In this document: one piece after another, positions 11,398 through 21,577 of the stretch
How the letters are laid out: each line of letters begins with the position of its first letter
How positions within the stretch are numbered: position 1 is the first letter of the stretch
NCBI RefSeq assembly: GCF_030272615.1
Contig: NC_081410.1
Coordinates: 569,611,152-569,675,151, forward strand
Direction: 5' to 3'
From: Cryptomeria japonica
Taxonomy: Eukaryota; Streptophyta; Pinopsida; Cupressales; Cupressaceae
DNA length: 64,000 nt
Made by a program: the position numbers and the translations under genes
Notes under the pieces: model-generated
What the model was told of the DNA's origin: nothing
The model's input: the letters and a program-made list of their open reading frames with translations, nothing else
The model's database searches: none

Positions 11398-11891
11398 CTT
11401 AGTTTTTTAATGAAGACTTGTTCTTCTAAAAATATGAGGAGTGGTCATACACGAATGATCAAAGGTTGATGTTGGATACACAATTTGAAAACTTAAGTTT
11501 TACTTTATCAAGTAGAGGTTTAGTTTGATTCACCTCCATGACAAAGTGTGTCAAATGATATGGATAGTCTCCCATTATGGAAACTTGATTTGACAACTTA
11601 AGGACCAAACTAGGTATTTGTTTTGATAAGATCCACTAGATGGTGAAACTTTGATCACTATTTTGATACTCCTTAATTCTATTGGATGAAGTTTGATCTC
11701 AAGATAATTTAATGATTTGAAAAACTCATTCTAAGAGTGCCTTGTTGGATTTGGAAATTTTCTCACTGATGATTGGATTTGAAGTTTTGTTGTTGGATTT
11801 GCTAAAGGACCTGAAAGGGTATTTGAAACTGTTGAAATTTTTTTCCTAAAGTGACTGATTTTCTCTTTGTTTTTTCCTAATATTGATCATG

Positions 11892-11960
11892 TGCTAAAAC
11901 AGAGACCCTATGTGCTAAAGATAGTTCCCAAAATGCTATAGAATGTTCACAATGCGCTAT
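11892..11960. repeat. TGCGCTA-type repeats in the gypsy leader, part 1
   Basis: Copies at short spacing: ATGTGCTAAA, ATGTGCTAAA, AATGCTATAG and ATGCGCTATG. The series is interrupted by E2 and continues at 18425. Confidence 0.6.
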
Positions 11961-11968
11961 GTTGTCTT

Positions 11969-11973
11969 CCCTA
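11969..11973. repeat. Left target site duplication of E2 (CCCTA)
   Basis: CCCTA precedes TGTTGGCATA of E2 and recurs exactly at 18420-18424. Confidence 0.95.
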
Positions 11974-12234
11974 TGTTGGCATATGCACACTCCAATGAGA
12001 CATTGTATGTGATTGAAGGTTTTGTCATTGATGGCAATCTTGCAATCCTATGGCACCAACAAAGGCATTATACCGGCATCAGCAGATCACACTCTACACC
12101 GGCACTTAGGACACCAGCACCGGCATAGAAGAAAGGAAGTATACCGGCACAGAGGCCGACAAGATTTTGTTATATTATATTTTGTTTATTATTGTAAAAC
12201 TTTGTAAGCCGACTTGGCAAATTGTAAAATGACT

Positions 12235-12248
12235 CTTATATATAAAAA
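12235..12248 (+). promoter_or_regulatory. E2 LTR TATA box
   Basis: CTTATATATAAAAA in U3, conserved at about 17885-17898 in the 3' LTR. The position, roughly 260 bp into the LTR with the R-region motif some 320 bp downstream, suits a Pol II promoter. Confidence 0.65.
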
Positions 12249-12560
12249 AGATCATTGTAGACATTTCATATAGGAGATGTAAGTAAGAAGGAAAAATATT
12301 AGGCAGACCTATTAGGTGAAATATAGGTTAAGGGGTTTATGTAAGCAGCAGAGTAGCAACCGGTACTGGATCAGGCATTGAAGATGCTATTGTAGAGCAA
12401 TACAAGATATTGGATTTGTATAATCCTCATTGTAAGTCAGTGAGACTTCCCATTGAGTAGTGAGCTCTAGGCAGTTGGCCTTCCTACATGTGCAGGCCCC
12501 TATTGTCAGTAATATTCTCTTATTGGCCAATGAGTGAATATTGTGGGTCACAAATCCCAC

Positions 12561-12589
12561 CGAGGTTTTTCCCATATCGGGTTTCCTCG
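12561..12589 (+). promoter_or_regulatory. Copia R-region stem-loop in E2 5' LTR
   Basis: CGAGG and CCTCG arms enclose a T-rich/CCC...GGG-T-rich centre, followed by GTTAAAACC. This resembles the hairpin motif commonly conserved in plant copia LTRs. The same element is at 18211-18239, where the centre differs but the arms are kept. Confidence 0.6.
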
Positions 12590-12771
12590 TTAAAACCTTG
12601 TGCTATGGTGTTCTTTTCATGTGGATGTTCTTAATTCTGCTTATTGCATTATTTCTTGCATACCGGTACACTGTTATATTATGTTCTACATGTTTTGAGT
12701 TAAGAAATTCTATATACTGGTCAGATACTGATTCACCCCCCCCTCTCAATATCTGTGGGATTCCTAACAAT

Positions 12772-12783
12772 TGTTATCAGAGC
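12772..12783 (+). other. E2 primer binding site (tRNA-iMet, one mismatch)
   Basis: TGTTATCAGAGC, two bases after the LTR. It differs at one base from the TGGTATCAGAGC complement of initiator tRNA used by E1 and the array units. Confidence 0.85.
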
Positions 12784-12840
12784 TCGGTCCTCTATTTTCA
12801 GAAGCCTAATAGCTTGAGGGAGATCTTGACACCAGTAAAG

Positions 12841-13998
12841 ATGGAAAATCTGATGAAACAACTGGAAGGAGTTCTTTCAAACTATGATATAGAGAAATTG
12901 AAAAATATCAAACTAGAAGATGATTTAAGGGCAACTCAGGATATCATTCAGGAACTTCAAGAAAATTTTACTGTTGCAAGAAATAAGAGAAGAGAACTTT
13001 GTGAAAAACTGCAAAATGAGAATGATGAAAAGGAATCACTTAATGATATGATAAGCAAGTTGAAACAAGAGAACATGACAATAAAGAATGAGATGCAGTA
13101 TATGACTATGAGATTTTGCAATGAGATTGAGGATAGGAAGAAGAACGAAGAAGAATTGACCAGAAGACTAAGTGATACAACAAATGAGAACACAAGACTT
13201 AGCTATGAAAATGCCATGTTGAAGATAGATCTGATGCATACTTAGAATGATTCAAATGAGTTGATGAGACAAAAAGAAGTCCTAGAAAGAGAACTAGAAA
13301 CTGCAAATCAACATAAAGAAAAATTCAAGAAAAGCTCAATGGAACTTGGCACCTTGCTGAAGAATCAAAAACCTAAAGGTGACACTTCTAGAATTGGCTT
13401 TGAAGTTGGTGAAAGCTCCGGTACTACAAATACTCAGGATCACAACAAACTGGTAAGACAACCTAATGCTTATAAATTCAATGGAAAATGCTTTAACTGT
13501 AATAAGTATGGTCATAGAGCAAATGAATGTAGATCTAGAAATTATCATAATATCAACACATCCACCGGTCAATGTTCAAAAAGCAACAAAATAGGTCACA
13601 ACTCTGAAAACTACAGAATGAATGTGAGATGTTATGTTTGTGGAAGATTTGGACATTTATCTAATCAATGCAGAACACAAACAGGCATAGGTTATGGGAA
13701 AGCTATTCAGAAGAATAATGTAACTTGTTATGCATGTAACAAGATTGGGCATATTGCTAAATTTTGTAGAAGTAAAGGAACACTGGTAGACAACAAAAGT
13801 TCTAGCTTGAAAGGTAAAGAAAAAGCTGAAGAGGTTAAGCAAGAATTGTCAAAACAATGGATTAGAAAAGCTGATCTAAATATTGGGAATACTCCTCCAC
13901 CAGTAGAACAAACCAATTCTTCACTGGCAGAATAGAGTAATGCTTCACCAGAAGGACAAAGCAGTGCTCCACCGGTAGGAAGTTCTTCATCTAATTGA
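12841..13998 (+). pseudogene. E2 gag-like ORF: coiled coil plus four zinc knuckles
   Basis: ATG 12841 opens a 385-codon frame with in-frame TAG at 13243 and 13933, ending with TGA at 13996. Residues 1-180 are strongly charged with leucine heptads (ELQENFTVARNKRRELCEKL), predicting coiled coil. Then come CFNCNKYGHRANEC, a broken knuckle (CSKSNKIGHNSENY), CYVCGRFGHLSNQC and CYACNKIGHIAKFC. The tail is Ser/Pro/Gln-rich. It parallels the E1 protein in order and size. The role is inferred as an RNA-binding gag. No capsid-type domain was recognised. Confidence 0.85.
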
Positions 13999-14301
13999 AG
14001 AAAGTTTCCTTGAGGGTTTGGCAATCTAATGACACATATGCTATTATTCCCTCAGTTAGAGACAAGACGTTGAAAATTACTTATTACCGGCAAATAATGT
14101 TAAGTGAATACTTAACTGGCATACAATTAATGTGGTAGATGGTGAAAAGACACTATAAAATCAAGGTTTTGGCTCCATTTCATTTCACCGAGATTTCAAA
14201 CCTATGAAGAGCGCGAAGATTCTGAGCTAAGGCATTTCGAGCAAGAAGCAAAAACACTCCAAGCAATCATCCATCCTAAAGGTAGTAAAAGGTATTTAAT
14301 C
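13999..14301 (+). promoter_or_regulatory. E2 spacer with TATA box ahead of ORF2
   Basis: CACTATAAAATCAAGG places a canonical TATAAAA at 14154-14160, about 142 bp upstream of the ORF2 ATG at 14302, followed by a pyrimidine/A-rich leader. GAATACTTAA (about 14106-14115) is shared with the E1 spacer. This is consistent with a separate promoter for ORF2, but only the motif is seen. Confidence 0.5.
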
Positions 14302-17300
14302 ATGGCATCCACCTCTACAATTGAATATATAGCAAACCCTACTATTATTGAAGTGATAAAAAGACCTAGGCCCATATTTCAGTTAGTTCCCGAGGTAGCA
14401 AAGAAAGATGATACCTTAGGTGCTTTTTCTCAAATTCCTAAGGGAGTTGTTTATGCTGAAGACCCCAGAATGTACTTCCACTGTAACATTGAGGAGCTAG
14501 GAGATGAAGAAATTAAGACTATGTTTAAAACTGTGATATGTGATAAAACAAGCAATGTAAAAGATGAGAACAAGATCATTGAGACCCTAGGATTTATAGA
14601 GATCCTTAGCATTCCTGAATTCCCCAAGGATGTGATTACGATAGTCTTAATCAGGGTACATGGTGAATTTTTCTGGTTAGATGCAGTCCACAAAATCACC
14701 AAGGAAGCTGTGAAAGCTATCACAGGGTTATCGATCACTGGTAAAAGGCTAGATAAAACCAAGAAAGTATCCAATGACCTAGTTACAGACCTAACTGGTG
14801 CAACATTTGACAAAAGGTCCCTAAGAGTTAATGATGTAACAGACATTAATGTGAGATTTATCAACATGATATTAGGGTATAAAGCTACTCATGCAAATAG
14901 ACTCAATTCAGTTTCAAGTTTATGCACTAAGAGTACTTATGATACGGTCACGGATAATGCAAAGATTGATATATGTGAGTGGTTAAAAGACGAATTAATT
15001 GACAACCTTGGAAAGATTAAAAAGGACAAGAAAGGAACACTTAGGTTTGGAAATCTGTTAGTATGTCTGATGCTACACATAACCAAACAGGTTCCTGGTA
15101 TAGGCTATAAAGAACTTGGATATGATATACCGGTAGGCAAACAGTTAACAAAACTATTCAATAACTTGGGAGAAAACAAGGAAACCAATATTCATGACTT
15201 TTTTCAAGCATTAAAGTCCAAAATGAAGAAAAGAATCAGGCTATCACAAAAGATTGTCGACAAATACAAAGATGAAATATGCTTTGTAATCAAGAAAGAT
15301 GAAATCTAGATGGAAGCAGTCATCCCTAAGACAGTTTGGGTAACCGAAATGGGCTATGAAACAGATGATCACATAGTTGAAACATATGCTAAAGCACTTC
15401 TAGAAGCCCTCAGAGAACCTAAGGAAGAAGTATTTGGTAGTGCAAAAACCATTGAAAGCCAAATACAATCAAAGAAAAGAGTGAAAAAGGTTGAGGCAGT
15501 TATAAGGAAAGGTTCCAAACAAGCAAAAGCCATCAAAGAAGATGTGTTGAAGAAAACCGGTATAACAGAGGATGAGTTAGCAGCTTCACAACCTAAAACT
15601 CACCTATCACCAATAGGTACTTCTTTGGAGGGTGACATGCCTACAACTTTCAAAAGAGTTGTAAGGAAAAGAGATCCCTCACTGGCAACCACACCCTCAC
15701 CCAGGAGGACAAGACACAAGCAACAAGTAGTGAGATTTCTGGTAAGAAAGGCTACACAAAAGAAGAAACTAACACCCAAGAAGAAGAAGAGGACAAACAA
15801 AGACTTGGCCCCTCTTGATATACTGCTGAATGAAATCACAGAGGAAGGTAAATTGAAAAATATAGAGAAAATATATGACACCTTAACAGCTGATGAAAAA
15901 GAACAAGTAGAAAACAATGTTATATTACATATGGATATGTATAAGAAATTTTTGATGGAAGTAGTCAATGAAATTCCAGATGAGCTATTCAAAAGACTAG
16001 AAGCAAGAAGACAAGTAGTAATAGAACTAGATAAGAAAATAAAGATTGAAAAGTTACTTGTTGTTTATCCAGTAAACTCACCCAAAGAAATTGATGACCT
16101 AATTGTTCAAGCCAACCGGTCAGTATTTTCTACTGCACACCAGCACATTGCTTTAATGGTTGGAAGAATTAATGAGGTGATTGAGGAGACAGAAAATGGA
16201 TGGGACAAAACCCATAAAAGTTTATCAGAAAGATAGAGACAAGGGTAAAGGAAAAGTTGGTGGACCACCTAGTATCAAGGTCAGAGACAACTTACCCCCA
16301 CCTCCTTTAATTACTCCACCGGTGAAAATAACAACCATAGAAGATCAACCGGTAGCTGAGAGTATGGATGTAGAGGATGATAATCCTAATCCTGAAGTCT
16401 TATATACTATGGATGTTGATACTCAAAAGATCAACATAGTGGTAGACAAAGATACAACTGATAAGACTGATATGGCTAGTGAGCCTTTGGTAGTTGAGGA
16501 AACTGATAACACATAGGAGAAACCAACAGAAGACAAAGAGCAAAAGGCTCCAAAACAAGATCAACAGCAATAGGAACAGGTACATAAGGAAATAGTACCA
16601 CCGGCAACTAGTGAAGTAGAAAAACCATTGCTTAAAGAAATACAGACACAAACAAACCTACCAGAGGTCAATACAAGCTTGGTTACTTCCACCGGTACTC
16701 AGATTGTTGATTCATCATTAGGATACAAATCAACTAATGTGATTAAGGTACTATTGGACTCAATCAAGAAAATAACTGATTGCAGCTCACAAGCTTACAA
16801 AGCAATTGATGATACCATACCAATTTTGAAGGTAATTGCTCCCAACTATAATATAGACAATAAAGATTCTTTAGGACAACTTGATACATTGAGAAAATAA
16901 AAGAAGAGTCATTAAAGGATAAAGTAGAAGTTGAAAAACAGAAATTCTTTGATGAGCAAATAAAGAAGTGTAACAGCGATTTTGACACACTTCTACCGAA
17001 ATTATGTAATTTATTGAAAGAGTACCAAAATCTATACAAAGATACCTGTAAAACAAGCTTTTTGACTATAGATATATAGAAGAAGATGAGCAAGGTATAG
17101 GATGAGATCAATAAACTTGCAGATAGTTTTGTCAACTCACCTGATACACTATCAGTTTTTGAGGAAAAGATAACAAATTTTGAAGAATAATTACTTAAAT
17201 TGGAAGGAGAGAAAGAAAGAATAGTGAATAAGGCAAAGCATTTGAGATCAAAACTAAGTCCAAGATTGGACTATCTAGCATCACTACGAAAGGAAATATC

Positions 17301-17442
17301 TGAGGCACTAATACAGGGAAAGAAAATACCGGCAGAGCATTTGCAGCATCTCACCGGTACAGTGAGCAAGAAGTTTATGGATAGTATAAACTTGATTTTG
17401 GGAGATCTTTTTCAAATTGTAACCACCCAGTTACAAGGTTGA
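14302..17442 (+). pseudogene. E2 ORF2: long protein of unknown function
   Basis: Starts at ATG 14302 (MASTSTIEYIANPTIIE). The first 335 codons are open to a single TAG at 15307; the same frame then continues to 16236. It resumes one frame over (16181-16900, with TAG at 16514 and 16571) and again near 16900-17442, for a total near 1,050 codons. Residues 1-335 hold the domain shared with E1 ORF2: IEELGDEEIK, RVHGEFFWLDAVHKITKE, RVNDVTDINVRFINMILGY, TLRFGNLLVCLMLHI and KYKDEICFVIKK. Residues 340-520 are Lys/Arg-rich. The remainder is acidic and Pro-rich, then a Leu/Lys/Glu coiled-coil end (LEGEKERIVNKAKHLRSKL). No transmembrane segment or enzymatic motif is evident. The N-terminal part is the best-preserved copy of this unknown domain in the window. 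Confidence 0.8.
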
Positions 17443-17642
17443 AACTACAAAATCTACTGACATCTTGACAACCTTTGTCATTGATGCCAAAGGGGGAGTA
17501 GTGGGATGAGAAAATTCAATATCACAGGAATCATATGCTCAAGGGGAGCACAGACATTTTTGGTAACATTTTTGGAATTCACATTTTTGGATCATTTTTG
17601 AAATTTCTCATGAGTGTTGCCATCAATGCCAAAGGGGGAGAT
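17443..17642 (+). other. E2 3' region with two polypurine tracts
   Basis: AAAGGGGGAGA at 17631-17641 adjoins the 3' LTR and is the likely plus-strand primer. A second GCCAAAGGGGGAG occurs about 140 bp upstream (17486-17498) in a similar TTGATGCC context, so the 3' region looks locally duplicated. Confidence 0.8.
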
Positions 17643-18419
17643 TGTTGGCATATGCACACTCCAATGAAGTTTTGTCATTGATGGCAACCTTGCAATCCTA
17701 TGGCATTGACAAAAGCATTATACCGGCATCAGCAGATCACACTCTACACCGGCACTCAGGACATCAGCATCGGCATAGAAGAAAGGAAGTATAACGACAT
17801 AGAGGTCGACAGGATTTTGTTATATTATATTTTGTTTATTATTGTAAAACTTTGTAAGCCGACTTGGCAAATTGTAAAATGACTCTTATATATAAAAGAG
17901 ATCATTGTAGACATTTCATATAGGAGATGTAAGTAATAAGGAAAAATATTAGGCAGACCTATTATGCGAAATATAGGTTAAGGGGTTTATGTAAGCAACA
18001 GAGTAGCAACCAATACTAGATCAGGCATTGAAGATGCTATTGTAAAGCAGTACAAGATATTGGATTTGTATAATCCTCATTGTAAGTCAGTGAGACTTCC
18101 CACTAAGCAATGAGCTCGAGGCAGCTGGCCTTCCTGCATGTGCAGGCCCCTATTGTAAGTAATATTCTCTTATTGACCAGTGAGTGAATATTGTAGGTCA
18201 CAAATCCCACCGAGGTTTTTCCCACACCGGGTTTCCTCGTTAAAACCTTGTGTTATGGTGTGCTTTTCATGTGGATGTTCTTAATTCTACTTATTGCATT
18301 ATTTCTTGCATACCGATACACTGTTATATTATGTTCTGCATGTTTTAAGTTAAGAAATTCTATATACTAGTCAAATACTAATTCACCCCCCCCTCTCAGT
18401 ATCTGTGGGATTCCTAACA
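17643..18419 (+). repeat. E2 3' LTR
   Basis: Collinear with 11974-12769, beginning TGTTGGCATA and ending GGGATTCCTAACA. It retains the TATA box (17885-17898) and R-region stem-loop (18211-18239). Confidence 0.95.
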
Positions 18420-18424
18420 CCCTA
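18420..18424. repeat. Right target site duplication of E2 (CCCTA)
   Basis: Exact repeat of 11969-11973. The gypsy leader motif series continues directly after it (CGTGCTACTT). Confidence 0.95.
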
Positions 18425-18715
18425 CGTGCTACTTCAAACTATTTGATAATGACTTGGCTGGATAGGTTATGTGCTAATATGTCCTGATTACATGCCAATG
18501 TTTGATATGAAAGCGCTATAATATACCTTGAATGTGCTAGGTTGATGTTTGAATGCACTATAATGATGTTGATAAGCGCTACCTAAAATTTTATCATTAT
18601 GATACTGATTATGTGCTAGGTTGAGTGATGAAAGTGCTAAGTTTTTGGTGTAAATGTGCTATTGAATGTTTGCGATGCAATATGATATTGCTCCTATGCA
18701 CTAACTGTCATAATT
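18425..18715. repeat. TGCGCTA-type repeats in the gypsy leader, part 2
   Basis: About ten degenerate copies of (A/G)TG(C/T)(G/A)CTA: TACGTGCTAC, TATGTGCTAA, AAGCGCTATA, AATGTGCTAG, AATGCACTAT, AAGCGCTACC, TATGTGCTAG, AAGTGCTAAG, AATGTGCTAT. Most are spaced roughly 20-50 bp apart. Confidence 0.65.
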
Positions 18716-19613
18716 TTTTTATTGTTTGATTCTTTTTCTATGATGTTGAAAAAGTAACACTTGTGATTTTGATGGATGATTTTCTGATAAATGAATTGAA
18801 AACATGACACATAGAAGAGATAACAATTTTGTCTATGCTAAACAAGTAGAGTATGTTCTTTTGAGGATGTTTCCAAATCCACCATGTTTTTATAGGTTTG
18901 GACTACAAAAAGATAGATCAAGCAGACTCTTTATTCAAGTATCATCAACAATATCATAGCCCACTAGTCTCGATAGTCTTTCAGCTCAAACAACTTTGTC
19001 ACCCCCTAGGGGGCACCCTTTTTTTTGCCTTTTGCCAAAAATTAACCCAAAGTCAATTGCTTCATAGTTGAGTAGTTATCTTGTGAGATATATGGTGAGT
19101 GATCTTGGGGGTGGATTCTTCCCCACCCTTGCAGTATGATATTGCCAATATTTGGTGAATGACTTGGTTCAAAGTTTCTAATGCTAAGGTTCTTAATCAG
19201 GCTTTCATTCGGTCTTCGGTAATAAAATCCCTTGGGAGGCTTCCCAACCTTTAGAACAAAGGCTTTATGTATCTTGAAGATACTGGGGGAAGACTAATCA
19301 CTGAGAAAAACTGTTGAAGGGAACTTTCATCAGCCTCCACTTTTGATTATAGTGGGTTGGAAGACTTGGCAATAAAGTCATTTCCCACTTAGGTCATTCC
19401 CCTCTCACTGGCCATTAATTACACCCTAAGGGAAACTCGGGAGGGCAGCCCTTCTAAAAGATTTAAATACTTGAAGTAAAAATAAAGCATAAGAATGGTT
19501 TCTATTTTTTGTCACACAATTAAGGGGAGAGCATATACCTTCCACTTTCGAGACAAGGCAAACACTTTTCTTTTTAACTTCAAGGCAATGATTTGCTAAG
19601 ATCTATTTTGAGA

Positions 19614-19618
19614 GGTTT
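19614..19618. repeat. Left target site duplication of the array (GGTTT)
   Basis: GGTTT directly before TGTAATGCCCC of LTR A; the partner copy is at 56448-56452, 36.8 kb away. Confidence 0.93.
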
Positions 19619-21460
19619 TGTAATGCCCCTACCCTAGTTGGACTTGTAAAACCCGTTTGACCTTGGTTGACTTCCTATGTGGCATTCTTGAATGGTAGGT
19701 TAACCGCGATGCAATGTGTAGTTTAGATAATATAAATAAATTGTGCATACTTATTATTGTGCTTTTGCATCGATTCTTGTGTAAATGTAATTGTTTCCTA
19801 ACCCTTGTGATAAATCTGGAGCTAACACGCTCATTGAATATGTATATGTATATGTATGCTTGCATGAATTCATGGGTGTAGGAGATTGCAGGTACAACAC
19901 CGCCTAAGGCGAGGTTCATCTTCTTTGGGAATTTGCAGGGTTGAGTATACCTCCTTCATCCTTAGAATTCAGAATTGGTGGCCATATAACTCTCATCTTG
20001 CCTTAGCCATGGTCAGGTGAGCGTCGTGCATGGTTCGTAAGGCTTTCTTTTCATTGGGATGTGTGTCGAGAGATTTGGAGGACTTCCTTGATTTGTGTCC
20101 CTTGCGTGGGGTAAGTGGAGTTTGTTATCCTGAGTATTAAATTCAATTTAATGAGTAGACGTACACATTAGTAATATAGAAATTTAAATAGGTAGTTTCT
20201 TTTATACGATTAATCATTAATTTAAAGAGATTGCTTTAATTATTATTGTAGCAAGCTTAAGGTATTTATCTTGGATTAATGTGCTCATTTACGCATATGT
20301 AGTTGAGAAAATTAGAATAAATAAGACTCTTGCATTAGATTAGTCATTTATTTAAAAAGGTCGCTTTATTATGTTATAGCGAGTTAATTTAATAGCTAAT
20401 TTTAAAATAATGAATTTAATGAGTTATGCGTTTTAGAAGGAAAGATTTAAAGTCATTTGGGAAATAGAAATAAATTCATCATTTTCGCATTTTGGAATAG
20501 AAAGGATAAATTTTATTATTTAAAAGAAAATTATTATTCTTTTTACTTGCAAAATTGATATAGTATAAAGGATTGATTTTTGAAGTTTAAATTAATTTAA
20601 ATATCTCACCCTTGCTAACAGTTCAAAATATAAATGTAGGCCTGAATTGATATTGAGAGATTAAAATTAGAATTAAATAAGAAATAGAGGCATTTTAATT
20701 TTAATTAGAATAAAACAAGTTAGATTTATTGAGCAGTGGAAAATAATGGTTTCCATTTTCATGTTTCTTTTATTTTAAAAATAAAAATGCCTAAATTCGA
20801 AATTGAAAATTAGGGCAAAAATAGGGTTTCTCATTTAACCTAGTTTTGAAATGTTTTTGGGGGTTCTTTTTTGGAGAGCTGGTTTTTGGGGGAAAAAAAA
20901 AGATGGGGGGGAATTTGCTTGGAGTTGCAGGTGGAGCTCTTCTTCAAATTCATGCCCGGAATGCTAATGGGAGGTAGGTCTCTTGTTTATCTTTTATTTC
21001 ATTTTAAACCAAAAGGAATGGGTTTGATTCTCTCTAAAAAAAATCTGAGTTCTAGTTTGAAATAATGGTGGACATTGGATCAAGATTTTGTTTTTTTACT
21101 GCCTTATGAGTTAGTAAATCTTACCTATCTAAGAGTTTTTTTGTATTTTTTTGTGTTTGGGGGAAAACCATGAGCTGTTATTTCGAAATCTTTCCCCATT
21201 CTGATATTTTGGTTAGTCTAGAAAAAAAAGGAAAATAAAAAGGGGAAAAGATGGCTGTGACTGTGTATGCTCTTTTCTTTCAATATTCTCATTCAGAGAC
21301 GTTTTAGTTTGAAACTGTGAAAGTATACAAAAAAACAAGAATTGATTGAACAATAAAAAAGAGATTAAAAAAAAAAAAAATTTAAATTAGGGTTTTCGGG
21401 GGGGGGGAGCCGAAGCTCAACCTGCCCCTCCCCCGCGGCACTGTTGTGGCTCACAGTCTA

Positions 21461-21577
21461 CCTGCAACCACAATGAGGGCCGCAGGGAACCCCGCGTCCA
21501 CAACGTGGGCCGCAGGGAACCTGCGTCCACAGTGTGGCTTCGCAGGAACCTGCGTCCACGCTGTGGGCCGCAGGGAC
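21461..21577. repeat. GC-rich 29-30 bp hairpin minisatellite, LTR A
   Basis: Four tandem units of consensus CCTGCGTCCACAACGTGG followed by GCCGCAGGGAA. Each unit is itself an imperfect inverted repeat (CCTGCG...CGCAGG). It is flanked by a G-homopolymer (about 21398-21407) and embedded in AT-rich DNA. Confidence 0.85.

Larger units (their letters stand above)
11398..11973 (-). mobile_element. Ty3/gypsy 5' leader, gag-proximal part
   Basis: No ORF of note. It is the host-element sequence upstream of gag on the minus strand, cut at 11973 by E2. Its right end (11892-11960) begins the series of TGTGCTA/TGCGCTA motifs that resumes beyond E2. Confidence 0.6.
11974..12769 (+). repeat. E2 5' LTR
   Basis: It begins TGTTGGCATATGCACACT and ends GGGATTCCTAACA. 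It differs from the 3' LTR by about 20 extra bases near 12000 (CATTGTATGTGATTGAAGG region) and scattered substitutions. ACCGGCA/ACCGGT motifs recur. A TATA box (12235-12248) and an R-region stem-loop (12561-12589) are visible. Confidence 0.95.
11974..18419 (+). mobile_element. E2: non-autonomous copia-like LTR retrotransposon
   Basis: A complete 6,446-bp element with LTRs of 796 and 777 bp, a primer site, a polypurine tract and the CCCTA target duplication. The 4.9-kb interior has the same two-ORF plan as E1: a gag-like coiled-coil/zinc-knuckle ORF, a spacer, then a long ORF with the shared unknown N-terminal domain. There are no pol domains. Its LTR sequence differs from E1, so the two are separate families of one lineage. 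It has fewer stops than E1 and looks younger. Confidence 0.93.
18425..19618 (-). mobile_element. Ty3/gypsy 5' leader, middle part
   Basis: Continuation of the host-element leader between E2 and the array. It is non-coding. It starts with the TGCGCTA motif cluster and then unique sequence, including CACCCCCTAGGGGGCACCC near 19001, an imperfect palindrome. It is cut at 19618 by the array insertion and resumes at 56453. Confidence 0.65.

Noticed and set aside
21461-21577. CRISPR-like or other spaced repeat array
   Set aside because: Units are contiguous with no unique spacers and the genome is plant nuclear.
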